From JBDTDV01 sp039922875 (GTDB lineage Bacteria > Actinomycetota > Actinomycetes > Actinomycetales > Microbacteriaceae), in assembly GCA_039922875.1 (NCBI GenBank), contig JBDTDV010000058.1, forward strand, positions 1 to 7,777: 7,777 nt of DNA, in the 5' to 3' direction. This document shows, one piece after another, positions 1-6,174 of the stretch. The position numbers were made by a program, and so were the translations under genes. The notes below the pieces were generated by a model that searched no databases, was not told the origin of the DNA, and worked only from the letters and a program-made list of their open reading frames with translations. The first letter of the stretch is position 1, and each line of letters opens with the position of its first letter.

Positions 1-34
1 TTCTGCCAGTGTTCGTCGGGATTTACTAGCAGAA
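1..34. repeat. Imperfect inverted repeat upstream of the GntR gene
   Basis: The arms TTCTGCCAGT (1-10) and ACTAGCAGAA (25-34) are complementary at 9 of 10 positions and are separated by 14 bases. The left arm begins at the window edge, so the dyad may extend further. No T-run follows the right arm, which argues against a classical intrinsic terminator for an upstream gene. An operator for the GntR regulator is possible, but the centre is about 60 bases upstream of the proposed transcript start, far for simple autorepression. Seen in sequence; function is inference. Confidence 0.4.
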
Positions 35-64
35 GCATGCACCTCACGGGCTCAGCAGCGGGGA

Positions 65-76
65 TAGCGTAGGGCC
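65..76 (+). promoter_or_regulatory. -10 element of a probable leaderless promoter for the GntR gene
   Basis: TAGCGT (65-70) fits the actinobacterial -10 pattern TANNNT and is followed by exactly six bases before the ATG at 77. Transcription would therefore start at or next to the A of the start codon. The AGGG at 71-74 is too close to the ATG to act as a Shine-Dalgarno site. No convincing -35 hexamer is visible at 40-48. The same spacing recurs at the other five genes of the window, which raises confidence here. Confidence 0.55.
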
Positions 77-448
77 ATGTTTTCGTTTCGGGTCGACTCG
101 ACCGCGTCGACGGCACCCTCGGAGCAGCTGCGCGCACAAGTGGTTCAGGCGGTTCGCTCCGGGGAACTCGTCGCGGGTACTCGGCTGCCCACCGTGCGCG
201 GCCTAGCCCAGGAGCTCGGCCTTGCAGCCAACACCGTCGCGAAAGCGTATCGGGCGCTGGAACGCGACGAGGTCATCCAGACGCACGGGCGCAGCGGTTC
301 ATTCGTGGCGGCATCCGGGGATGGCGCACATCGGCACGCTCAGCAGGCTGCGATCGCCTACGCGGACCGAGTACGCAGCCTCGGCCTGAATCCGACCGAA
401 GCGTTAGCGATTGTCACGGATGCGCTTCGGGCCGAGAATGCGCGCTGA
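77..448 (+). CDS. GntR-family transcriptional regulator, YtrA-like (short form)
   Basis: This 123-residue protein has an N-terminal winged helix-turn-helix of the GntR family at about residues 14-77. The motif runs from the LRAQVVQAV helix through GTRLPTVRGLAQELGL and the recognition-helix segment NTVAKAYRALE to the wing GRSGSFV. Only about 45 residues follow, predicted as helix (about 88-120). This short helical tail is typical of the YtrA subfamily, which lacks the large effector-binding or aminotransferase domains of other GntR proteins. YtrA-type regulators usually repress nearby ABC-transporter operons and themselves. Here the only transporter gene in view is the FetB-like permease, which is convergent rather than in the same operon, so a regulatory link is inference. 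The ATG at 77 is supported by the -10 element at 65-70. The stop codon lies inside the first unit of a 10-bp tandem repeat. The family call is firm; target and ligand are unknown. Confidence 0.92.
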   Translation: MFSFRVDSTASTAPSEQLRAQVVQAVRSGELVAGTRLPTVRGLAQELGLAANTVAKAYRALERDEVIQTHGRSGSFVAASGDGAHRHAQQAAIAYADRVRSLGLNPTEALAIVTDALRAENAR

Positions 449-480
449 CGCACGCTGACGCACGCTGACGCGGGCTGACT
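441..480. repeat. Four-unit 10-bp tandem repeat at the 3' end of the GntR gene
   Basis: Four successive 10-mers begin at 441, 451, 461 and 471: CGCGCTGACG, CACGCTGACG, CACGCTGACG and CGGGCTGACT. Units 2 and 3 are identical, unit 1 differs from them at one base and unit 4 at three. The stop codon of the GntR gene (446-448) is within unit 1, so the array lies almost entirely in the 50-base space between two convergent genes. The period is close to one DNA helical turn, so each CTGAC core faces the same side of the helix. Function is unknown: slippage product, protein-binding array, or part of the termination region. Confidence 0.8.
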
Positions 481-510
481 TGGCGTTCAGTTAGCCATTC
501 AGGTCAGCGC
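442..510. terminator. Possible bidirectional termination region between convergent genes
   Basis: GTCAGCGC at 503-510 is the exact reverse complement of GCGCTGAC at 442-449. Its GTCAGC core can also pair with the GCTGAC of every other repeat unit, so several alternative stems are possible. With unit 4 (474-479) the hairpin is extended inward by TGGC (481-484) pairing with GCCA (494-497) around a nine-base loop, with an uneven internal loop between the two stem parts. No U-tract follows on either strand, so this is not a textbook intrinsic terminator. Its place between convergent stops (448 and 499) favours a termination or transcript-end role. Pairing is seen directly; function is inference. 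Confidence 0.35.
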
Positions 511-1248
511 TGTCGGCTTCACCCGCACGGGTGCCAACGCGGTGATCAGCAACACCGCCGTGATCGACCCGGCGGCCATGATCGCCGCCAACACCACGAT
601 CTGAAACCGGCCGGCCTCCAGTGGCGAGACGCCGCCGAAGATCGCCCCCACGAATGCACCAGGCAGGGTGACCAGGCCAGTGGTCTTGGTCTGATCGGTG
701 GAGGGGATCAGCGCCGCGTAGACCGACTGTCTGGCCAGTTCGATGGTCGATTGGCGTGGCGTCGCACCGAGCGCGAACCAGCCCTCCACTACCTCCCAGT
801 GCTCACCGACCGCCTCGGTGAACCGGCGGCCGGCCAAGGTCGCGATCATCATCGCGTTGCCGATCACGATGCCGCCGATCGCCAGCGCGTAGCGCGGTGA
901 GAACTCAATGGCGCCGGTTGCGAAGATGATCCAGAGGGTCACCACGATGCCGGCAGCCATCGAACCGGTGACCATTGCGACATGCTGCAACGACCAGCCA
1001 AGCCGATGGGATGCCGTCAGCGCGGCGATCAGGAACATCACGGTAAGCGCAGCTCCCACCCAGAACGGGCTGGAGATCACCCCGGCCAGTACGACGCTGA
1101 CCACAGCGAGTTGCAGCGTTCCCCGGAGCACGGCGAGCGCGGGCGACCACCGGTGCGGCACCCGATAGCCCCAGAGCACAGCGGTGGTCAGCACGATCAG
1201 GATTCCGACCCCGATCAGACTCGGAAAGACATCCGACGGCCAACCCAT
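499..1248 (-). CDS. fetB: ABC transporter permease, FetB/UPF0014 family
   Basis: This 249-residue, very hydrophobic protein has about six or seven membrane segments (about 10-28, 38-58, 62-79, 90-112, 121-139, 190-206, 217-240). Family signatures are the LRGTLQL segment after the first helix (41-47), the GGIVIGNAMM segment (125-134), the cytoplasmic LGATPRQ coupling region (160-166), ALIPSTDQTKTTGLVTLPGAFVG (179-201) and SPLEAGRFQ (208-216). The length is normal for FetB. The Escherichia coli FetAB pair is described as an iron exporter involved in oxidative-stress resistance; whether this homologue moves iron is inference. The ATPase partner FetA is not in the window. The gene starts 33 bases after the PutA stop on the same strand and could be read through from it, but TACGCT at 1260-1255 suggests its own leaderless promoter. 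It is convergent with the YtrA-like regulator. The family is clear; the substrate is not. Confidence 0.88.
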   Translation of the reverse strand: MGWPSDVFPSLIGVGILIVLTTAVLWGYRVPHRWSPALAVLRGTLQLAVVSVVLAGVISSPFWVGAALTVMFLIAALTASHRLGWSLQHVAMVTGSMAAGIVVTLWIIFATGAIEFSPRYALAIGGIVIGNAMMIATLAGRRFTEAVGEHWEVVEGWFALGATPRQSTIELARQSVYAALIPSTDQTKTTGLVTLPGAFVGAIFGGVSPLEAGRFQIVVLAAIMAAGSITAVLLITALAPVRVKPTALT

Positions 1249-1260
1249 GGAAGAAGCGTA
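1249..1260 (-). promoter_or_regulatory. -10 element of a probable leaderless promoter for the permease gene
   Basis: On the minus strand TACGCT (1260-1255) matches TANNNT and is followed by the six bases TCTTCC and then the ATG at 1248. These six bases are pyrimidine only, so no Shine-Dalgarno sequence precedes the start at normal distance. The element lies in the 33-base gap after the PutA stop codon. It therefore offers separate transcription of the permease despite an operon-like arrangement. No clear -35 was identified. Confidence 0.5.
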
Positions 1261-1281
1261 CGCGGGTCGCGGGTGTCTGGG

Positions 1282-4200
1282 TCAGACGACCGGCTGGGAG
1301 AAGCGAGTCGGGTAGCCGTAGCGCTGGGTGGTAATCGAAATCGATTGCTCGAGGAGAAACGGCAGCAACTCGATCCGGCCGGATGACGTGACCTCACCGG
1401 CGTAGACCGTGACGTCCAGGCTGCCATCCAGTGCCGTCATGATCGCCCGGGCAAGGGATTGCCCGCCACCCTCCGACGCAACCAGTCGGATTCGACCGAG
1501 ACTGCCGTCCGATTCCGGTGCTTCACGTCGGCCAGGCTCGATACCGACACCAGGTCCGGGTCCCGGCTCGGGTTCGGCACCAGGCTCGATTCCGGAGGCA
1601 GACCCGACTCCGGAGGCAGGCTGGGCAATCAACAACCTCAGGTGGTCGATCCACTCGCTGTCGGACTGCTCGACCACCGGGACTCCCCGATTTGTCAACA
1701 CCGCGAGAATAGCAGCCGGAATCGCAGACCCGGTACTCACCGAGAACGGGCTGCGCACCAGGGTTGCGGCAGCGAGTACACGCAGCAGCTCGGGGATGCT
1801 GCCGCCCTCGGCCAGTCGTACGGCGACCGGCACGGGGCGGTACCGAAGCAGATTGCGCTCGATGCCCAGCCCGGCGGCATCCTTGGCCGCACTGAATTCG
1901 GTGGCCCAGGCTATCGCATCCGAAAGCGCCGAGCGCCGCACCAGATCAAACGACGCGTAATCCATGGCAGGCTGCCCGGACTCGATCAACTCGGTCACCC
2001 GGGTCTCGAGCCCGCGCAGGTGCAGACTGCTGCTGGACTTGGCCGGGTCTGGCGACCACGAGCCAAGGCCGATCAGCTGGTTCGGGCCACCGGGTGCAGC
2101 CCCCAGCCCCACCGCCGAGTGCTTCCAGCCGCTCAGCGGCTGTCGCTGGACCCGGGTTCTGGTGGTGGGCCGGTTCACGAAGAGCGTGCCGGCCTCCACC
2201 ATGCCCAGCCAATGGCGTAGCTCGATCTCGTTGAGGGATTGCAGGCCGGCGCTGAGCCCGAATTCGATGGCATTCTGGAAGCGGATCGCCTCCTCGAGGG
2301 TGCGCGCCCGCATGATGCCCAGTACCGGTCCGAAGAACTCGGTCAGGTGAAAATACGAGCCTGGCAGGACGCCGGTGCGGATGCCGGGTGACCAGAGCCG
2401 GCCGGTTTCATCCAGTTGAGTGGGCCGCACCAGCCACTGCTCCGAGCCGCCTAGTTCGGTCAGTGCATGCAGCAGCTTTCCGGTGGCCGGTTCGATCAGC
2501 GGCCCCATCTGGCTTCCGGCGTCGTCGGGGTAGCCGACTCGAATGCTGGCGGCCGCATCCGCGAGGTTGCCGAGGAACCGGGTGGCGCGGGCCGCAGAGC
2601 CGACCAGGATCACCAGGCTGGCCGCCGAGCGATTCTGCCCGGCATTGTCGAAGGCGCTCGCGACGATGTCCGCCACGGCCGCGTCGTAGTCCGCGCTCGG
2701 TGTGACGATGATCGAATTCTTCCCGGTGGTTTCGGCACGCAGTACAAGGTCGGGCTTCCAGGATCGAAACCTGGTGGCCGTCTCGAACCCGCCGGTCAGG
2801 TGAACCCGTTGGACCCGCGGATCGGTGATCAGCCTGCGCCCGAGGTCGGGGGTGGTTGTCTCGACCAGCGTCAACAGGTCGCGCGGGACGCCGGCCTCCC
2901 AGATCGCCTCGGCGAGCACCGCCGCACATCTCCTGCCCAGCGCAGAAGGCTTCAGGATCACGGCGCTGCCGGCGGCCAGCGCGGCCAGCACCGATCCGGC
3001 CGGTACCGCGATCGGAAAGTTCCACGGCGTGGCGACCACGGTCAGGGCGACCGGCACGAATACGGCGCCCTGCACGACGTCGAGTTCCCGCGCCCGTGCG
3101 GCGTAAAAATGGGCGAAGTCAACGGCTTTGCTCACCTCGGCATCCGCCTCCGCGATGGTCTTGCCGGTTTCGGATGCCATCACCTGAATGAACCGATCCC
3201 GGTTGGCTGCCAGCGCCAAGCCCACCCGATCCAGCTCTGCCGCACGCTGAAAGCCGGTGCGTTCCCCCCAGCTCGCTCCGTTGCGGGCCACCTGATCGAT
3301 GACCCGGTCGAGGACGGTCGGATCGCCGATCCGCGAGGCCGCGAGGGTGTCGAGGCCGAGGGTGCTCTCGCGCACTCCTCGCAAGATCCGCCGGCCCCAG
3401 AGCCGGTTCGCAGGCAACGCCGGATCGGTGTCGGACTCGTTGCGAAATCGGCCGAGGATGTCGACTCGGTCGGCGGGTGCCGGAGTCACGCTACCCGGCC
3501 CCGTTCCGGCCGTGCCACCGCGCTGGAGACCCAACACGATGCTGGTCAGGCCGTTCGAGCGAGAGTTGCTGACCGGTCCAGGTGGTTCCTCCGATTCGGA
3601 GGCGGAAGGGCGAAAGAACTCTGCCGCGGTGGAGTCCTGCCACTCGCGACCCCGGTCCTGCATTCGGTTCGGTAGCGGCGCGCCGAGATCGCGCGAAGAC
3701 GCCTCCACATCGGCCACCGCCGCCAGGAACCGCTGCCGCCGCCGCTGAAACAGCTCCTCCGCATCGGCCGGACCGCCATCCGAATTCGCGTCGGCACCGT
3801 ACTCCTCGTGGAACCTGTCGATGAGATAAGAACTGGCGAGGTTCAGCTCCGCCGGGTCGATGAGTGCTGCGGTCACGACCGGTGGCCCCACCGTCGCGCC
3901 GACGGTCGCACGCTGCTCGGGCGGCATTCCGAACGGCACCTGGAACTCTACCCGGTCGCCGACCCCGCGCTGCTGCGCCAGAAGCCACGCGAACCCGATC
4001 TCGAAGAGGTCGCCGCTGGTGACGGCAACAGTGACGGCGTCGGCATGCGCCGGAGTGAACGCCCAATCAAGCACCCGGATGAAGTTCGCGTCAATTTCCC
4101 GCCCGGTCGAATAGGCCGCCGTCGGCCAGCCGTGCAGCGCGGCATCGGTCTTCTCCCTGGCCGCACCCGATCCCCGGCTCAGTCGCACGGTGATCGGAGC

Positions 4201-5040
4201 CCCGCCGGCCGCGCGCCGGGCGAGCGCCCACTCGGTCAGTTCTTGCAGTGCGTCGAGGGTGTCGGGGAAGTGGGCCGGGAGCGTGATTCCCGCCTTCAGC
4301 TTGAGAAACTGCGGCTGGTCCAGGATGCCACGGAAAACGGCGGTGGTCAGGCCCAGGCCCGCGTAATCGGTCACGTCCAGGGTGAGGAAGCGGCCGCGCG
4401 CATAGAGCGGAGCCAGCGTGTCGACGGCTCGGTCGACGGTCTCCTCAAATGCCCACAGCTGCCACTGACTTGTCACGGAAGAGAGATTGAGACTGACCCG
4501 GTCGACGTCGTCGCGGTCCAGCAGCGCCGCTACCCGTTCCAGCCCGCGCACGGCACCCTTTTCGCCGAACACGCGCTCGGCCACCGGCGCGAGGTCGACC
4601 TGCGAGCCTGCCGAGCGTAGCTTCTCCACCGACCCGCCGAGCTCAGCCGGGGTGGCGACGATGGCCAGGTTACCGATCAGCCGACGTAGAGCGCGACGCG
4701 CCATCGGGATCATCACCCACGGCACGACCGGACCGAACACCCCTCCGGCCCACAACGCAGATCGGGTGGTCCGGGTCAGCGCGCTCGGCGGATCCTTCGC
4801 CAGGCGCTGCAGCGCATACCCGGCGACCATCGGATCATCCGGGCGAATGACGTTGTCGACGAAATCCACCGCGAAGTAGAGCCCGGCCGGGTCTGACAAC
4901 AACGCCGCAAGCTGATCCCCGCTCTGGTCGGTTTCGACTGGCGCGCTTTCGGCCAGCCAGCGACGGACCAGCAGGACCGTGTCGTGGCCGATGCCGTCCA
5001 GGGTAGGTTCAGCGCCCTGGGCTGCGCCACCGAAAGTCAT
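1282..5040 (-). CDS. putA: PutA-like proline dehydrogenase / P5C dehydrogenase with altered active sites (possible pseudoenzyme)
   Basis: PutA normally oxidises proline to glutamate: an FAD proline dehydrogenase makes P5C, and an NAD aldehyde dehydrogenase oxidises the semialdehyde. This 1252-residue protein has that layout without an N-terminal DNA-binding domain: helical arm (about 20-170), dehydrogenase barrel (about 178-425), Ser/Pro/Gly-rich linker (about 470-525), aldehyde dehydrogenase (about 530-995) and a C-terminal ALDH-like domain ending in a YAGEVT...ELLPFLLEQSISIT segment. Retained in the ALDH half are Asn674 (PWNFP), Lys697 (KPS), Glu770 (AETTGKN) and Glu901 (EFFGP). The catalytic Cys position, 34 residues after Glu770, is Arg804 (GQNRSA instead of GQKCSA). 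In the barrel, VRLSRGSG has Arg289 for the VKGA lysine, SLNLSS has Asn185 for Lys, SGD replaces GHN, and YLIDRF has Asp408 for the first Arg of YLVRR. Asp317 is kept. Both reactions are probably lost. The intact 3.76-kb frame suggests selection. Comparisons are from memory of the family, not an alignment. Confidence 0.9.
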   Translation of the reverse strand: MTFGGAAQGAEPTLDGIGHDTVLLVRRWLAESAPVETDQSGDQLAALLSDPAGLYFAVDFVDNVIRPDDPMVAGYALQRLAKDPPSALTRTTRSALWAGGVFGPVVPWVMIPMARRALRRLIGNLAIVATPAELGGSVEKLRSAGSQVDLAPVAERVFGEKGAVRGLERVAALLDRDDVDRVSLNLSSVTSQWQLWAFEETVDRAVDTLAPLYARGRFLTLDVTDYAGLGLTTAVFRGILDQPQFLKLKAGITLPAHFPDTLDALQELTEWALARRAAGGAPITVRLSRGSGAAREKTDAALHGWPTAAYSTGREIDANFIRVLDWAFTPAHADAVTVAVTSGDLFEIGFAWLLAQQRGVGDRVEFQVPFGMPPEQRATVGATVGPPVVTAALIDPAELNLASSYLIDRFHEEYGADANSDGGPADAEELFQRRRQRFLAAVADVEASSRDLGAPLPNRMQDRGREWQDSTAAEFFRPSASESEEPPGPVSNSRSNGLTSIVLGLQRGGTAGTGPGSVTPAPADRVDILGRFRNESDTDPALPANRLWGRRILRGVRESTLGLDTLAASRIGDPTVLDRVIDQVARNGASWGERTGFQRAAELDRVGLALAANRDRFIQVMASETGKTIAEADAEVSKAVDFAHFYAARARELDVVQGAVFVPVALTVVATPWNFPIAVPAGSVLAALAAGSAVILKPSALGRRCAAVLAEAIWEAGVPRDLLTLVETTTPDLGRRLITDPRVQRVHLTGGFETATRFRSWKPDLVLRAETTGKNSIIVTPSADYDAAVADIVASAFDNAGQNRSAASLVILVGSAARATRFLGNLADAAASIRVGYPDDAGSQMGPLIEPATGKLLHALTELGGSEQWLVRPTQLDETGRLWSPGIRTGVLPGSYFHLTEFFGPVLGIMRARTLEEAIRFQNAIEFGLSAGLQSLNEIELRHWLGMVEAGTLFVNRPTTRTRVQRQPLSGWKHSAVGLGAAPGGPNQLIGLGSWSPDPAKSSSSLHLRGLETRVTELIESGQPAMDYASFDLVRRSALSDAIAWATEFSAAKDAAGLGIERNLLRYRPVPVAVRLAEGGSIPELLRVLAAATLVRSPFSVSTGSAIPAAILAVLTNRGVPVVEQSDSEWIDHLRLLIAQPASGVGSASGIEPGAEPEPGPGPGVGIEPGRREAPESDGSLGRIRLVASEGGGQSLARAIMTALDGSLDVTVYAGEVTSSGRIELLPFLLEQSISITTQRYGYPTRFSQPVV
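1532..1619. repeat. In-frame short direct repeats encoding a Gly/Pro/Glu-rich insert in the PutA-like protein
   Basis: CCAGGCTCGATACCG (1532-1546) recurs at 1580-1594 with one mismatch, offset 48 bases (16 codons). TCCGGAGGCAG (1591-1601) recurs at 1609-1619, offset 18 bases (6 codons). Both offsets keep the reading frame, so the protein carries two GIEPG copies inside a low-complexity stretch of about residues 1141-1175. The stretch looks like an expanded flexible loop inside the C-terminal domain, which resumes afterwards with GRIRLVAS. Slippage or local duplication is the likely origin. Confidence 0.7.
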
Positions 5041-5052
5041 GATTCGAGAATA
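5041..5052 (-). promoter_or_regulatory. -10 element of a probable leaderless promoter for the PutA-like gene
   Basis: On the minus strand TATTCT (5052-5047) matches TANNNT, with four of six bases of the general -10 consensus. It is followed by CGAATC and the ATG at 5040. The nearest purine-rich GGAG ends about 17 bases before the ATG, too far to act as a Shine-Dalgarno site. The rest of the 126-base gap to the glycosylase gene (5053-5166) holds no ORF or strong hairpin that I can support. No clear -35 was found. Confidence 0.55.
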
Positions 5053-5166
5053 GGTGCTCCGGCCACGCGCGGATCGAGGGCTCGCGGTCGCCGGTCCTCA
5101 GATGGAACGGCGTTCAGCTCGGGAGCGCGCCGCATCGAGTGCCGAACTGGTAGCCGGGTATCGGCC

Positions 5167-6129
5167 TCAGTGCCTGCGGTGGTCCTGGATTCTCGCCCGC
5201 GGTCCGTGCCGCTCTGGTTTGCACCCGCTGGCCAGAATCAACCGGATGACCCGCTGGCGCTGCCCGGCCCAGGGTTCCAGGAGTTCGAGCATGCCGTCGT
5301 CGTCGACCTTCTTGCCGATCAGCGCCACGCCGACGAACGACGCGAGGTGATAATCGCCGACACTGACGGCATCGGGGTCGCCGTGCGAGCGTTGCACGGT
5401 CTCGGCGGCGGTCCAGACGCCGATCCCGGCGACCGATGTCAACTTTCGGGCGACCTCGGCACCGGTCAACCCGGGCGCGAGCGTGCGCTCCAGACCCGAT
5501 GCCACCGCCGCGGCGGTCACGACGGCCAGGGACCGGCGGGGATCCACCCCGGCCCGGTGCCACTGCCAGGACGGTATCTGCCGCCACTGTTGCGGGCTGG
5601 GCACCACGCACAGGCCAGCCGGGGCCGGTCCGGGCGCCGGCTGGCCATAGGCGCGCACCAGCTGCGCCCACGACCGATACGCCTCGACACAGGTGACCCG
5701 CTGCTCAAGGATCGCCGGAACCAGCGCTTCGAAAACCAGCCGGGTTCTGGTCAGCCGGATACCGGGATTGCGGTGCAGTACGTCCCGAAGCAGCGGATGG
5801 CCTCCGACCTCGAGCCGAGACCAGTCGTCGGAGGAACCGAGCAGCTCGGGGACACCGGCAATGGCCCAATCGGCGCCCGCACCCCAAGCGGTCACGTCGA
5901 TGCCTGACGACACGCAGGTCAACCGCAATGTGACCGGGCCATCCGGAGTACGGAAAGTGCGCCAGAGGCCGGCGGCGTCCCAGCTCGTCGTCGGGTCCCG
6001 CGGTCCGTGGCCGAGCTGGCCGAGGGTCTGGCGCAGGTCCACCGGCTTGCGTGGCGAATATGTCGTGTGCACGGGCGCCGGAATGCGGGACATCGGGTTT
6101 TCCCGCACGATCTCCAGCTGGGCATCCAT
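5167..6129 (-). CDS. DNA-3-methyladenine glycosylase 2 family protein (AlkA-like, HhH-GPD)
   Basis: This 320-residue protein should remove alkylated purines, such as 3-methyladenine, from DNA as the first step of base excision repair. The diagnostic helix-hairpin-helix runs LTSVAGIGVWTA (230-241). It is followed after 18 residues by VSVGDYHL, where Asp259 fits the catalytic aspartate of the HhH-GPD superfamily. The AVKx/LVxAYG-like middle region (about 125-165) and an N-terminal strand-rich segment (about 18-100) agree with AlkA architecture. No four-cysteine iron-sulphur motif follows the HhH, so it is not a MutY/Nth-type enzyme. The product begins MDAQLEIVREN; a second Met at residue 13 is possible. 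TAGTCT seven bases upstream of the ATG at 6129 favours the longer form. It lies 45 bases downstream of the thioesterase stop and 126 bases upstream of putA, all on the same strand, with no obvious functional link. No Ada-type regulator is in view. The family is certain at superfamily level; the exact lesion range is not shown. Confidence 0.9.
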   Translation of the reverse strand: MDAQLEIVRENPMSRIPAPVHTTYSPRKPVDLRQTLGQLGHGPRDPTTSWDAAGLWRTFRTPDGPVTLRLTCVSSGIDVTAWGAGADWAIAGVPELLGSSDDWSRLEVGGHPLLRDVLHRNPGIRLTRTRLVFEALVPAILEQRVTCVEAYRSWAQLVRAYGQPAPGPAPAGLCVVPSPQQWRQIPSWQWHRAGVDPRRSLAVVTAAAVASGLERTLAPGLTGAEVARKLTSVAGIGVWTAAETVQRSHGDPDAVSVGDYHLASFVGVALIGKKVDDDGMLELLEPWAGQRQRVIRLILASGCKPERHGPRARIQDHRRH

Positions 6130-6142
6130 GCACCGCAGACTA
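6130..6142 (-). promoter_or_regulatory. -10 element of a probable leaderless promoter for the glycosylase gene
   Basis: On the minus strand TAGTCT (6142-6137) matches TANNNT and is followed by the seven bases GCGGTGC and the ATG at 6129. The hexamer is identical to that of the divergent oxidoreductase gene (6780-6785), and both continue as TAGTCTGC with a nearby GCGGTG. The AGAGG further upstream is more than 20 bases from the ATG, so it cannot serve as a ribosome site. No strong -35 is seen. Confidence 0.55.
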
Positions 6143-6174
6143 CGCGAGAACCTCTGACATTCTGATCCCGCAGG

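Noticed and set aside
71..74. AGGG as a Shine-Dalgarno site for the GntR gene
   Set aside because: It ends two bases before the ATG, too close to position a ribosome, while the -10 element at 65-70 explains the start better.
441..480. Short CRISPR-like array
   Set aside because: The units are 10 bases long and directly adjacent, with no spacers and no cas genes in the window.
1249..1281. putA and the permease gene as one simple operon
   Set aside because: The 33-base gap allows it, but a TANNNT element at leaderless spacing before the permease ATG suggests its own transcript. Read-through is not excluded.
1459..2220. Plus-strand ORF of 253 codons opposite the PutA C-terminus
   Set aside because: It is a shadow frame: low-complexity Arg/Gly/Gln composition, no domain, and no promoter or ribosome site of the kind seen at the real genes.
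2467..3675. A 402-codon plus-strand ORF antisense to the PutA-like gene, and similar long ORFs at 3808-4620 and 4984-5907
   Set aside because: Their products are Arg/Gly/Pro-rich without recognisable domains, typical of antisense frames in high-GC coding DNA. The minus-strand genes opposite them have clear family motifs throughout.
1282..5040. PutA-like gene as a decayed pseudogene
   Set aside because: There is no stop or frameshift over 1252 codons, the domain order is complete, and the cofactor-site residues of the ALDH half are kept. Loss of specific catalytic residues without loss of frame fits a retained protein better.
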